A DNA stretch of 24,673 nt from an uncultured Acetatifactor sp. (GTDB lineage: Bacteria; Bacillota; Clostridia; Lachnospirales; Lachnospiraceae). Shown piece after piece: positions 14,433 to 23,209 of this stretch (position 1 is the first letter of the stretch; every line of letters begins with the position of its first letter). The translations under genes and the position numbers were made by a program. The notes under the pieces are model-generated. The model made no database searches and was not told the DNA's origin. It worked only from the letters and a program-made list of their open reading frames with translations. The stretch is taken from positions 1 to 24,673 of the forward strand of contig CAJTSE010000016.1 in assembly GCA_910578815.1 (NCBI GenBank). The letters run 5' to 3'.

Positions 14433-15104
14433 TCATAAATATTCCGGCAGCTCCAGGGGATGGGTAATAATGGCATCCGCACAGGCTTCCTCCAGCTCCT
14501 TCCGATCACGAAAGCCCCAGAGTGCGCCGACGGTAAAAGCCCCCGCGTTCCTTCCCGTCCTCATATCCGTAGCCGTATCTCCCAGATATAAAAGCTCTGC
14601 CGCAGTCAGCCCAAGCTCCTTTAAAATGGCAAACACCCCTGCCGGATCCGGCTTGATGGGCACTCCCTCCTTCTGCCCCCGAATCACGTCAAAGCAGTCT
14701 TCTCCGAACAATGTATGAATCACCTCCAGCGTCTGGATATGGGGCTTGTTGGAAAGCACCGCAATACGGATACCCTTTTCTTTGAGCGTCTTTAACAGCT
14801 CTGGTATCCCGTCATAGGGCTTCACCTGATACATGCAGTCTGCGGCAAAATATTCTTTATATAGCGCAAAAGCCTCGTCAAAATGAATCAGCTCCCTGTC
14901 CCCAGACTTGATCAGCGCTCTCTTGATCAGATTCGCCGCGCCGTCCCCCACAAAATACTTGTAGTCCGACTCAGGATACGGGCCGTAGCCAAAGGGGGCC
15001 AGCGCCCTGTCTCCGCAGTATTTCAGACTGGCGATGGAATCAGACAGGGTCCCGTCCAAATCAAAAATCACAGCCTTTTTCGTATAAAAAAGCCTTTCAT
15101 TCAT
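14433..15104 (-). CDS. gph: HAD-superfamily hydrolase, phosphoglycolate phosphatase-like
   Basis: This 223-residue phosphatase has all four HAD motifs: FDLDGTLSDS (14-23, nucleophile D15), VLSNKPH, the lysine of KPDPAGVF, and YLGDTATDM. The cap between motifs I and II is of the C1 helical type found in Gph and PpaX. Substrates in this branch include phosphoglycolate and other small phosphate esters, and the sequence does not decide. The start at 15104 is chosen because AAAGGAG lies just upstream within maf and the alternative at 15161 adds residues that read out of maf sequence. It overlaps the end of maf by 8 bases, so the two are translationally coupled. It is the last gene of the cluster. 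Confidence 0.85.
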   Translation of the reverse strand: MNERLFYTKKAVIFDLDGTLSDSIASLKYCGDRALAPFGYGPYPESDYKYFVGDGAANLIKRALIKSGDRELIHFDEAFALYKEYFAADCMYQVKPYDGIPELLKTLKEKGIRIAVLSNKPHIQTLEVIHTLFGEDCFDVIRGQKEGVPIKPDPAGVFAILKELGLTAAELLYLGDTATDMRTGRNAGAFTVGALWGFRDRKELEEACADAIITHPLELPEYL

Positions 15105-15732
15105 TTTCCAGCCACTCCTTTGCCTCCTGATAAAGCCTTCCCACAGGAAGTCCCACCACATTATTGTAATCCCCTTTTATTTCTTTAATATACCGGGCAC
15201 AATACCCTTGAATCCCATATGCTCCGGCCTTATCGAGACAATCTCCGGTAGATACATAGCCGTCGATCTCCGCCTGGCTCATGGCGTAAAAGACCACCTC
15301 TGTCCTCTCATGAAAGGTCTTTCTCCTGATCTGTCCCAAAGGCTCTCTGAATATCAAAGTCACTCCGGTAAATACCTCATGGCTTCTTCCCGAAAGCAGC
15401 TTCAGCATCTTAGCCGCCGCCCCCCTGTCTGCCGGCTTCCCCAAAATTCTGCCGTCCACCGCCACCACGGTATCCGCTCCGATGACAAGGATTTCCTCTC
15501 CTGCCGCTTCTGCCTGCCTCCAAGCATCAGCCGCTGCCCTTTGCCTTAACTCCCGCTCCAAATCCGCAAGCACCGCCTGAGCCTTTTGCGCAGACAGCTC
15601 TTCCACTACTCTTTCTGGCTCGGAAGCATTGACCATCTCCTGCACATTACTGACTTTCACCTCAAACTCCAGGCCGATCTGCAGTAAAAGCTCTCTCCTT
15701 CTGGGAGATGCGGATGCCAGATATATCCTCAT
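15097..15732 (-). CDS. maf: Maf-family nucleoside triphosphate pyrophosphatase
   Basis: Maf proteins hydrolyse dTTP, UTP or modified nucleotides to the monophosphate, and have been linked to septum arrest. The protein has the opening LASASPRRRELL, the central IGADTVVAVDGRILGKP and GDCLDKAGAYGIQG. At 211 residues it is slightly long because the segment before IGADTVV is extended and rich in A, R and E. The start at 15732 has GGAGGTG upstream and overlaps the ppk stop by four bases (ATGA); a start at 15816 would lie within ppk. The tight overlap on both sides places it in one transcript with ppk1 and gph. Confidence 0.9.
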   Translation of the reverse strand: MRIYLASASPRRRELLLQIGLEFEVKVSNVQEMVNASEPERVVEELSAQKAQAVLADLERELRQRAAADAWRQAEAAGEEILVIGADTVVAVDGRILGKPADRGAAAKMLKLLSGRSHEVFTGVTLIFREPLGQIRRKTFHERTEVVFYAMSQAEIDGYVSTGDCLDKAGAYGIQGYCARYIKEIKGDYNNVVGLPVGRLYQEAKEWLENE

Positions 15733-17852
15733 TGATGCACCTCCGGAATAAATGTTCTCGTCACCAGAGTCTCTTCCTCTCCTTCTGCATTTGCCTTGTT
15801 TACCGCCTCCTGGCAAAATGTCTCCTGAGACTGGAAACGGGATTTTCCTCTCCTGTCCACCTTCTCATAACTGCCGTCAGCCTGAAGCACGGACGCCTTC
15901 ACATTGTCCTTCAGCTGGCTTTGAAGAATATGCAGCAGCTCTTCCTTCAGTTCCGGACGGTCCACTGGGAACAGGATCTCCACCCTGCGCTCCAGATTCC
16001 TGGGCATCCAGTCTGCACTGCCGCAGTAAATTTCAAAATTGTCGTCATTTTCAAAGTAAAAGATTCTGCTATGCTCCAGAAAATTTCCCACAATGGAACG
16101 GACCGTTATATTCTCGCTGACTCCCGGAATCCCTGTTCTCAGGCAGCAGATTCCCCTGACAATCAAATCAATTTTCACTCCCGCGCTGGCCGCCTCGTAA
16201 AGCGCCGCAATGATGTCCCTGTCACAGAGAGAATTCATCTTGGCAATGATTCTGGCCGGATGCCCCTCAAGAGCATGTTCCTTCTCCCGGCCGATGAGAT
16301 AAAGGAATTTATCCTTCAGCCAAAGCGGCGCCAGACTGAGCTTATTCCACACCAAGGGCTCGGAATAGCCAGACAGCATATTAAACACCGCCGTAGCGTC
16401 CTCGCCTACGGATTCGTCGCAGGTCAAAAGTCCGATGTCCGTATACAGCTTTGCCGTGGCGTCATTATAATTACCTGTACCCAGATGAACATAACGACGG
16501 ATGCCGTCCTCTTCCCTGCGCACCACCAGAGTGATCTTGCTGTGGGTCTTTAACCCCACCAGCCCGTATATCACATGGCAGCCTGCCTTCTCCAGCATCT
16601 TTGCCCAGACAATATTGTTTTCCTCGTCAAAACGGGCTTTCAATTCCACCAGCACCGATACCTGCTTGCCGTTTTCCGCCGCCTGGGCGAGCGCCGCAAT
16701 AATGGGTGAATTACCGCTGACCCGGTACAGGGTCTGCTTGATGGCAAGCACCTCCGGATCCCTTGCCGCCTGCCTTATAAAATTCACCACCGGCTCAAAG
16801 GTCTGATAGGGGTGGTGCAGCAGAATATCTCCCTTTTTGATCTCGTCAAATATCCGGCAGCCCGCGGGAAGCTCCGGCACCGGCTGAGGCGTAAATTTAG
16901 GATTCTTTAAATGCTCAAAGCCTTCCAGCCCGTAAAGCTTCATCAATACGGTTAGGTCCAGAGGGCCCGCAATCTTGTAAATATTCTGCCCCATGTGCAG
17001 CTCGTTTTTCAAGATTTTCAACAGCCTTTTATCTATGCAGTCCTCCACCTCAAGGCGGATGGCCTCGCCCCACTGGCGCTTTTTTAGCTGCTTTTGTATC
17101 TCCTTTAACAGGTCTGCCGCCTCGTCTTCTTCAATGGTAAGATCCGCATTGCGCATGACTCTGAACGGGTGCGCACAAACAATATCATAATTCAGGAACA
17201 GTTTGTGCATATTCCTTTCAATGATTTCTTCCAGAAGGATAACCTTTTTCACCTTTCCCGTAGAAGGAAGCGTAACGATGCGTTCCAGCACCGAGGGCAC
17301 CTGAACCGTAGCAAACTCCAGCTCTTCCTTGCTGTTTTTCTTGTGTACCAGCGCCGCAATGTTCAGCGTCTTATTCCGCACCAGCGGAAAGGGCCTGGAG
17401 GAATCCACTGCCATGGGTGTCAGCACAGGGTATACATTCTCTTCAAAATAGCCGTCAATATACGCCGCTTCCTCGCCGCTTAAATCCTCATGTCTGCTGA
17501 TGATCTTCAAACCATTCTTTTCCAACTGGGGAACAAGGGAACGGTTCCAGGTGGAATACTGCAGCTCCACCAGCTCATGAATGGCTGTGTCCAGAGCTGA
17601 AAGCTGTTCCTTCGGCGTCATGCCTGCAATATCCTTTTTCTCGTATCCCGCGTTTACCATATCCTTTAAGGATGCCACCCGAATCATAAAAAACTCATCC
17701 AGGTTAGAGGCCGTGATGCTTAAGAATTTGAGCCTTTCAAACAGAGGAATGGTCTTGTCTCTCGCCTCATTCAATACTCGGTGGTCAAACAAAATCCAGG
17801 AAAGCTCCCGATTTGTATAATATTTCGGATCACAAAAATCAATTTCTCCCAT
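15729..17852 (-). CDS. ppk1: Polyphosphate kinase 1
   Basis: Ppk1 transfers the gamma phosphate of ATP to a growing polyphosphate chain, usually at the membrane, and the reaction is reversible. The 707-residue length is standard. The N-domain begins YTNRELSWILFDHRVLNEA; the head domain follows; the catalytic C1/C2 domains contain KQTLYRVSGNSPI, KTHSKITLVVRR with the histidine near residue 436 (H435 in E. coli), HLGTGNYND, and HSRIFYFEN with the second conserved histidine near 592. A GAGGG site precedes the start. ppx ends 7 bases upstream and maf overlaps the stop, so synthesis and degradation enzymes for polyphosphate are made from one transcript. Confidence 0.96.
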   Translation of the reverse strand: MGEIDFCDPKYYTNRELSWILFDHRVLNEARDKTIPLFERLKFLSITASNLDEFFMIRVASLKDMVNAGYEKKDIAGMTPKEQLSALDTAIHELVELQYSTWNRSLVPQLEKNGLKIISRHEDLSGEEAAYIDGYFEENVYPVLTPMAVDSSRPFPLVRNKTLNIAALVHKKNSKEELEFATVQVPSVLERIVTLPSTGKVKKVILLEEIIERNMHKLFLNYDIVCAHPFRVMRNADLTIEEDEAADLLKEIQKQLKKRQWGEAIRLEVEDCIDKRLLKILKNELHMGQNIYKIAGPLDLTVLMKLYGLEGFEHLKNPKFTPQPVPELPAGCRIFDEIKKGDILLHHPYQTFEPVVNFIRQAARDPEVLAIKQTLYRVSGNSPIIAALAQAAENGKQVSVLVELKARFDEENNIVWAKMLEKAGCHVIYGLVGLKTHSKITLVVRREEDGIRRYVHLGTGNYNDATAKLYTDIGLLTCDESVGEDATAVFNMLSGYSEPLVWNKLSLAPLWLKDKFLYLIGREKEHALEGHPARIIAKMNSLCDRDIIAALYEAASAGVKIDLIVRGICCLRTGIPGVSENITVRSIVGNFLEHSRIFYFENDDNFEIYCGSADWMPRNLERRVEILFPVDRPELKEELLHILQSQLKDNVKASVLQADGSYEKVDRRGKSRFQSQETFCQEAVNKANAEGEEETLVTRTFIPEVHQ

Positions 17853-17859
17853 ATCGCCC

Positions 17860-19404
17860 TCATTTCTGCACCTGCAATGCCTTTTTTTGTTTTAAGATCG
17901 GCTCTACGCTGAAAACCTCCCGGAAAAATTCCATCCGCTCCCTGAAAAATCCCTTTTCCAGCGTAATATCCTCGGCCGTGTCTGCCGTGAGGAACAACTG
18001 ATTATCCTTCAACACTGCCTTCATTCCCTTCAGCTTCTGCTTGTGGCTTCTGTCCAGACCGCTGGACAGTCTTAAAATTGCCGTCAGCTTTGCAATCTTA
18101 AGGTATGTCTCCCGGTCCAGCCCCTCCCGGCCGTAATAAATAAAGCTGCCATGGTTAAAGCGCACAATATTGGCCACCATTTCCCGCTCCGCATGAGAAA
18201 GGCCGATGATCTCCGTTGCCATGATAATGTCATAAGAAGTCTCGCCGATATTTACCATGCTGATATACCTGCCGCAGTCATGCAGGATCGCCGCCAGCCG
18301 CAAATATAAAAGATCCCGCTTTCCCAGTCCATGGGCCTTTTTCATGCTGTCAAAGATGGTAACGGCAATGTTATCCAGCGTCTCAGAGCGCTTCCTGCTG
18401 CCCATGTAGCGCTTGCTGATATTGACGGCGCAGGCAATAATATCCTTTTCAAAATCATGCTCGCCTCGGAACATTTTTATTTTTTCTGCATATTCATAAG
18501 CGATGCCGTCGCAGAGTGTCACTCCGGGAGCCCAGATTCTCTCCGCTCCCATAAGCTCCGCAATGCGGCCGGTAAGCACGGCACTTATAAACACCAGAGG
18601 CAGCTTTTCCTCCGGAAGTCCTAATGCCTTCGCCGCCTGGGCGGGATTTCCCGTCCGCAGTCTGTCCATCATTTTATCAAAGCCCGCACTGTCCATCACG
18701 GCCTTATTGGAATTTCCGCCGGAAAGCTTCACCGCAAGAGGAGAAAGATAATCGTCGATCACAATCAGGTTTTGTATCTCCTTATCCTTCAGATACAGCT
18801 TTTTATATCCCGTAAGCTGGGCCATGGCCATCTCGTCAATAAAAAACTCCCGACGTGAAGGCTTTACCTCAAAACGGGTCATGTACTCCTGAATCCTTAA
18901 AACTCCCAAGCGCAGATTCTGAGTGGATACCAGCGTATCATTGTCAAACAGGGATATTTGAATGCTTCCACCCCCGATGTCTAAAATCGCCGTTTTTTCC
19001 TCTATGATTCTGCGGAAGCTCTCTCCCTTGGAAGCCACGGATTTATAGTCCAGAAATCGCTGTTCGGAATTACTGAGTATTTCCATCTGAATACCGGTCC
19101 GCTGTGCAATCTGATCCTGCAGAATAATGGAATTTTCCGCCTCCCTGATGGCGCTGGTGCCGTATGCTTTATAGGCTTCCACTTTATAAGCCTTCATGAT
19201 CCCGGCAAATTCCTTTAAGGTACGGCAGACCTCGTCCAGCTTTTCACTGCAGATCCTGCCATGGGCATAGGTATCGCTGCCTAAGGCCAGCCGCCTGCTG
19301 ACATGATCAATCTCCCGCATGTTGTTTTTCCCAGAAAACTCAAATATCTTCATGGTCAGCTCAAAGCTGCCTGCCACAATGGCCGCAAAGGTTCTGATAC
19401 TCAT
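17860..19404 (-). CDS. ppx: Ppx/GppA-family exopolyphosphatase with HD domain
   Basis: This family removes terminal phosphates from polyphosphate or hydrolyses pppGpp. The actin-like ASKHA domain has an N-terminal phosphate loop (AIVAGSFELTMKIFE), AYGTSAIREAEN and ILDIGGGSIQISLF. The C-terminal half is HD-domain-like, with LRLAAILHDCGRY near residue 375. The 514-residue length matches two-domain members. The start at 19404 has a perfect AAAGGAGG; the frame is open further upstream but lacks a site and homology. The first loop reads VAGSFEL rather than the usual DxGSxS, which may mark a divergent clade. It sits 68 bases after the DUF815 gene and 7 before ppk1. Confidence 0.9.
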   Translation of the reverse strand: MSIRTFAAIVAGSFELTMKIFEFSGKNNMREIDHVSRRLALGSDTYAHGRICSEKLDEVCRTLKEFAGIMKAYKVEAYKAYGTSAIREAENSIILQDQIAQRTGIQMEILSNSEQRFLDYKSVASKGESFRRIIEEKTAILDIGGGSIQISLFDNDTLVSTQNLRLGVLRIQEYMTRFEVKPSRREFFIDEMAMAQLTGYKKLYLKDKEIQNLIVIDDYLSPLAVKLSGGNSNKAVMDSAGFDKMMDRLRTGNPAQAAKALGLPEEKLPLVFISAVLTGRIAELMGAERIWAPGVTLCDGIAYEYAEKIKMFRGEHDFEKDIIACAVNISKRYMGSRKRSETLDNIAVTIFDSMKKAHGLGKRDLLYLRLAAILHDCGRYISMVNIGETSYDIIMATEIIGLSHAEREMVANIVRFNHGSFIYYGREGLDRETYLKIAKLTAILRLSSGLDRSHKQKLKGMKAVLKDNQLFLTADTAEDITLEKGFFRERMEFFREVFSVEPILKQKKALQVQK

Positions 19405-19472
19405 CACCCGCCTCCTTTTGAATCGTTTTATGTACGGATTATCTAAAGTCCGATTACGGAATGATCGTTTCG

Positions 19473-20780
19473 CTAATGCCTTTTTGATTTTTCTATTGTA
19501 ACCGAGCTGATGTAATCCACAAACTGTCTGGCGGTGCGCCCTGACAGGCCGCCGTGGGACAACTCCCACTTATTGGCCTCGCTAAGCAGTTCTTCCTCGG
19601 AGAGCTTAATACCGTCCCGCTCCGCCAGAGCTTTTACAATTCCCTGGAACTGCTTCTTATCCGGCGCTCCAAAATAGATGGTTACGCCGAAACGATATAC
19701 CAGCGAAAGCTTCTCCTGGACAGTATCTCCGGTGTGCATGTCCTGACGGATCTCTTCCCTGTCACCGTAATTTTCCCGAATCAGGTGCCGCCTGTTGGAT
19801 GTGGCATAAATCAGAACATTTTCCGGCTTTTTCTCCAAACCTCCTTCAATGACGGCTTTTAAATACTTGTACTCCGTCTCGAAGTCCTCAAAGCTTAAAT
19901 CATCCATATAAATGATAAATTTATAATTACGCTTTTTGATCTGCCCGATCACCGCATTCAGGTCCTGAAACTGATGCTTGTATATCTCTATAATTCGCAG
20001 CCCCTTCTCATAATATTCGTTGGCAATGGCCTTGATACAAGAGGACTTCCCCGTACCGGCGTCCCCAAACAACAGACAGTTGTTAGCCTTTCGCCCCGCC
20101 ACAAACGCATCCGTGTTATCCGTCAGCTTCTTTTTTGGAATCTCGTATCCCACCAGATCCTCCAGCGCCACATGAGCAATATTGGGGATTGGCTCCACAT
20201 GTACGCCGGTCTCGTCATGAGCTACCCGGAAACACTTATGCAGGCCAAATTTCCCCACACCGTATTCCCTGTAAAACTCCGTCAATGTGGCTTTCATTTC
20301 CTCCGCCGTCTGATCCCCGCAGAACTTTTCCGCCAGTTCACAGATGCGGGCGCAGATCCTGGCATTATAGACCTTACTCTCCCGGCTGTTTACCTTGTAA
20401 TGCTCGGTAAGGGCGTATTCCGGCGCCTGAAGCGTTTCACACATCTTTCTGAAATCATAATCGTAAAACTCTTTAAATATGGCAATATCATGCAGAGCCG
20501 CCTCATTGACGGTTCCTTCAATCTGACCCCTGATCTCACAGCCGCAGCTATAGCTGTTCTCATTGTTTACCAGCAGGTTTGCCAGGTAACAATGCCAAAG
20601 ATTCCCGTGAAAGCCATAATTTCCTGCCAGCTCAATCAGCCTGTGGATGCAGTCATAAAAAAGCGCCGCCGGCTCCCGCTCCGGCTTAGACTCCGAATAA
20701 TGCGCCATCAGCCAGGCCATATCAAAAAATAAGTCCCCGTCTTCAAAATTCCTGTAAACAATCAATTCTTGTTCCCGCAT
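19473..20780 (-). CDS. DUF815-family AAA ATPase
   Basis: This 435-residue protein has a C-terminal AAA-type ATPase: Walker A LFGDAGTGKSS near residue 240, Walker B FIIYMDDLSFED, sensor-like IYATSNRRHLI and an arginine-containing lid near the C-terminus (GGLSGRTARQFVDY). The N-terminal 200 residues are helical, with several cysteines and histidines (NLWHCYLANLL, SYSCGCEIRG), and are specific to this family. The cellular role is unknown to me. It is on the same strand as ppx and probably heads the polyphosphate cluster. The start follows AGGAAGGA at some distance; no equally good alternative exists. Confidence 0.88.
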   Translation of the reverse strand: MREQELIVYRNFEDGDLFFDMAWLMAHYSESKPEREPAALFYDCIHRLIELAGNYGFHGNLWHCYLANLLVNNENSYSCGCEIRGQIEGTVNEAALHDIAIFKEFYDYDFRKMCETLQAPEYALTEHYKVNSRESKVYNARICARICELAEKFCGDQTAEEMKATLTEFYREYGVGKFGLHKCFRVAHDETGVHVEPIPNIAHVALEDLVGYEIPKKKLTDNTDAFVAGRKANNCLLFGDAGTGKSSCIKAIANEYYEKGLRIIEIYKHQFQDLNAVIGQIKKRNYKFIIYMDDLSFEDFETEYKYLKAVIEGGLEKKPENVLIYATSNRRHLIRENYGDREEIRQDMHTGDTVQEKLSLVYRFGVTIYFGAPDKKQFQGIVKALAERDGIKLSEEELLSEANKWELSHGGLSGRTARQFVDYISSVTIEKSKRH

Positions 20781-20898
20781 AATCCTTCATTCCTTCCTGC
20801 CAAGATGTTTCAGTCATAAATAACATTCGTTTTTATACGTGCAGCCCCAAAACAACATCCCGTAACGAAATCATGCCACTGTACTCAAGTGCGCCCCG

Positions 20899-22023
20899 TC
20901 AATAGTTTCCCAGCACCTTCATATTCCGTGCCTCGTCTCTTAAGCCCCTCAGCGCGTTTTTCACTGCGCTGTCCGCCAGGTTGCCCTCAAAATCAATAAA
21001 GAAGCGGTACTCCCAATCCCGCTCTTCGATGGGACGGCTTTCAATCTTCGTCATATTCAGATCATTATAAATAAAATGTGACAGCATATGATACAAAGAG
21101 CCGCTTTCATGAGGCAATTCAAAGCAGATACTGATCTTATTGGCATCCTTCCTGAAAATCTTCTGATTGGTAACAATGATAAAGCGGGTAGAATTGCTGC
21201 CGCAGTCATTGATGCCCCTTTGCAGAATCTGCAGGCCATAGACGTTTGCGGCCTGCTCACCGGCGATCGCCGCCTGGGCGGGATCCTGATCCTCAGCCAC
21301 CTTTCTGGCCGCAAAGGCATTATTCTGCATACTGACCTGCTTCCAGTCATGATTACCAAGAAACCGTGCGCTCTGCATCAGGGACTGGGGATGAGAATAA
21401 ACCGTCCTGATGCGGGCAGGGTCCACACCGGGCAGCCCCAGCAGGCAGTGTTCTACCTGAATAACCTGCTCGCCTACAATATAATTTTCATATTCCTGCA
21501 GGAGATCATAAATCTCGCTAACAACGCCGGCTGTTGAATTTTCAATGGGCAGCACTGCAAAATCCGCGCTGCCGTCGTCTATGGCGCTCATGGCGTCCCG
21601 GAAGCTGTCCACATGGAAGCTCTGGATTTCTTCCCCGAAATATCGCATCATAGCCGCCTGGGAATAAGAACCCTCCGCCCCCTGAAATACTACTCTTGCC
21701 TCAGCAGTGTCCGGCCGGTCCACCGCAATAAAAGAGGGCTTCCCCAGCTTCCCGTTTTCTGCCAGCAGGCCGTATTGCAGCTTTCTGCTCATGGACATAA
21801 TCTGCTCGAACAATTCTTCAATACCGCGGCTGTTAAACTCGTTATGTGTCAGCGACTTTACCTTGACGATCTTTTCCGCTTCGCGCTGTCTGTCAAATAC
21901 TTTTTTCCCCGTACTGATCTTATATTCTGCCACCTGGCGGCACACCTCCATCCGCCGCTCATAAAGCTCCACAATGCCGGAATCAATCTCGTCAATCTTC
22001 CTCCTTAATTCCCCCAAGTCCAT
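20899..22023 (-). CDS. pheA: Chorismate mutase-prephenate dehydratase (P-protein)
   Basis: This bifunctional enzyme turns chorismate into prephenate and then phenylpyruvate, the committed steps to phenylalanine. Residues 1-85 are an AroQ-type chorismate mutase (LRRKIDEIDSGIVELYERRM). Residues about 110-280 are the dehydratase, with FQGAEGSYSQAA, LPIENSTAGVV and the catalytic-site motif NSTRFIIV. The ACT domain follows, with GSLYHML and IESRPI, the phenylalanine-binding elements, so feedback inhibition is expected. The 374-residue length is normal. The start follows AAAAGGAGC. It stands alone, divergent from the DUF5050 gene. No T-box or leader peptide was recognised in the 135-base upstream gap. 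Confidence 0.96.
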   Translation of the reverse strand: MDLGELRRKIDEIDSGIVELYERRMEVCRQVAEYKISTGKKVFDRQREAEKIVKVKSLTHNEFNSRGIEELFEQIMSMSRKLQYGLLAENGKLGKPSFIAVDRPDTAEARVVFQGAEGSYSQAAMMRYFGEEIQSFHVDSFRDAMSAIDDGSADFAVLPIENSTAGVVSEIYDLLQEYENYIVGEQVIQVEHCLLGLPGVDPARIRTVYSHPQSLMQSARFLGNHDWKQVSMQNNAFAARKVAEDQDPAQAAIAGEQAANVYGLQILQRGINDCGSNSTRFIIVTNQKIFRKDANKISICFELPHESGSLYHMLSHFIYNDLNMTKIESRPIEERDWEYRFFIDFEGNLADSAVKNALRGLRDEARNMKVLGNY

Positions 22024-22090
22024 AAGCCTGCTCCTTTTTGCCGATTTTTTTACTTTATAACTTTATATTTTATCTTATACCAAAACAATC

Positions 22091-22119
22091 TTGATAGCAA
22101 GACAAAAGCAGTGTATAAT
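22091..22119 (+). promoter_or_regulatory. Sigma-A promoter of the DUF5050-GT8 pair
   Basis: TTGATA (22091-22096) and a perfect TATAAT (22114-22119) are separated by 17 bases. The start codon at 22159 is about 33 bases beyond the expected transcription start. Confidence 0.75.
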
Positions 22120-22158
22120 TAGGAGTGATTCCATGCAAAGCAAAGGAGAGAATTCCAA

Positions 22159-23166
22159 ATGAACAAAACCGCAAAGATCGTGCTAATAGCAGGGATCTGT
22201 GTATTGCTGCTGGCAGCCTTAGGCATTGTCAGCGTATTTTCGAACCGTATATCCATGAATCCGGATGGCACCGTCGGCAATAGCGCCGGAAATTTAAACA
22301 ATGAGGGGCTTTTCTGCGAATACGACGGACGGGTCTATTTTTCCAATACGGCAGATCACGGCTGCCTTTATTCCATGACTCCGGATGAAACAGATGTGGT
22401 GCGGCTGAACAAGATGCAGGTAAGAAATATCCTCGCCGGAGGAAAATACCTATATTTTTACCAGTTTAACTCCGCTCTGGAATCCGGCCCCGGACAGGTA
22501 GAAGGAATTCGTTCTTTCTGCAGGAGCGGATTGAACGGCAGTAATATCACTACCCTGACCAGAGACGTGGTAATCACTGGACAGCTGGTAAACAATTACC
22601 TGTACCTGCTGACATCCAAATCCTTATCCACTTCCTTCTACAAACTTAAGATTGACGAATCCGAACAAGTGGATCTGGCAAGTTACAGCATCAATCCGGC
22701 CTGCGCCGGGAACGGCATCATTTATTATAACGGCACTCAGGAGGATCATTATCTCTATGCCTTGAACACAGCCAACGATGTGGTCTCGGAACTGTGGCGC
22801 GGGAATCTTTGGTATCCTTGTCTGGACGGAGATTATATCTATTACATGGATGTTGCGGAAAATTACCGGCTCTGCCGTTACTCCCTGTCGCAAAATGAAG
22901 TTCAGGTACTGACCAATGACCGGGTGGACTGCTTTAACGTGGGAAACGGCTACATATATTATCAAAAAAATGACAACACAAGTCCCCAGTTAAAATGTAT
23001 GCGAACCGACGGCTCAGACAATCGCGTAGTGGCCGAGGGTAATTACACCCACATCAATATGACCTCCCGTTACGTCTACTTCCAGGCCTTCGGTGATGAA
23101 TTTACAACCTACCATATGCCTTTGGGCGGCTCTGCTTATAGTGTATTTGCACCTGCCGTAAAATAA
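22159..23166 (+). CDS. Membrane-anchored DUF5050 beta-propeller-like protein
   Basis: An N-terminal helix (residues 6-27, IVLIAGICVLLLAALGIVSV) should anchor the protein with its bulk outside the cell. The remaining ~300 residues are a series of short repeats containing aromatic pairs followed by a turn (GRVYFSN, GKYLYFYQ, GIIYYNG, GDYIYYMD, GYIYYQK, SRYVYFQ), as in DUF5050 and related YWTD-like propellers. These are thought to bind peptides or glycans; no catalytic residues are seen. The start has AAAGGAGAG. A GT8 glycosyltransferase follows after 43 bases on the same strand, so the pair may act in the cell envelope, but this is inference. Confidence 0.85.
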   Translation: MNKTAKIVLIAGICVLLLAALGIVSVFSNRISMNPDGTVGNSAGNLNNEGLFCEYDGRVYFSNTADHGCLYSMTPDETDVVRLNKMQVRNILAGGKYLYFYQFNSALESGPGQVEGIRSFCRSGLNGSNITTLTRDVVITGQLVNNYLYLLTSKSLSTSFYKLKIDESEQVDLASYSINPACAGNGIIYYNGTQEDHYLYALNTANDVVSELWRGNLWYPCLDGDYIYYMDVAENYRLCRYSLSQNEVQVLTNDRVDCFNVGNGYIYYQKNDNTSPQLKCMRTDGSDNRVVAEGNYTHINMTSRYVYFQAFGDEFTTYHMPLGGSAYSVFAPAVK

Positions 23167-23209
23167 CAATAAGGCTGATATACTTACCAGATGAAAGAGA
23201 GAAACGAAT

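Noticed and set aside
15708..16553. 281-codon plus-strand frame opposite ppk1
   Set aside because: It is antisense to conserved ppk1 sequence; long antisense frames are common in this codon usage.
19405..19569. N-terminal extension of ppx to 19569
   Set aside because: The added 55 residues are antisense-like and basic, overlap the end of the DUF815 gene and lack a site, whereas 19404 has a perfect AAAGGAGG.
19974..20732. 252-codon plus-strand frame opposite the DUF815 gene
   Set aside because: It is the antisense of a well-supported ATPase gene and has no motif or start signal.
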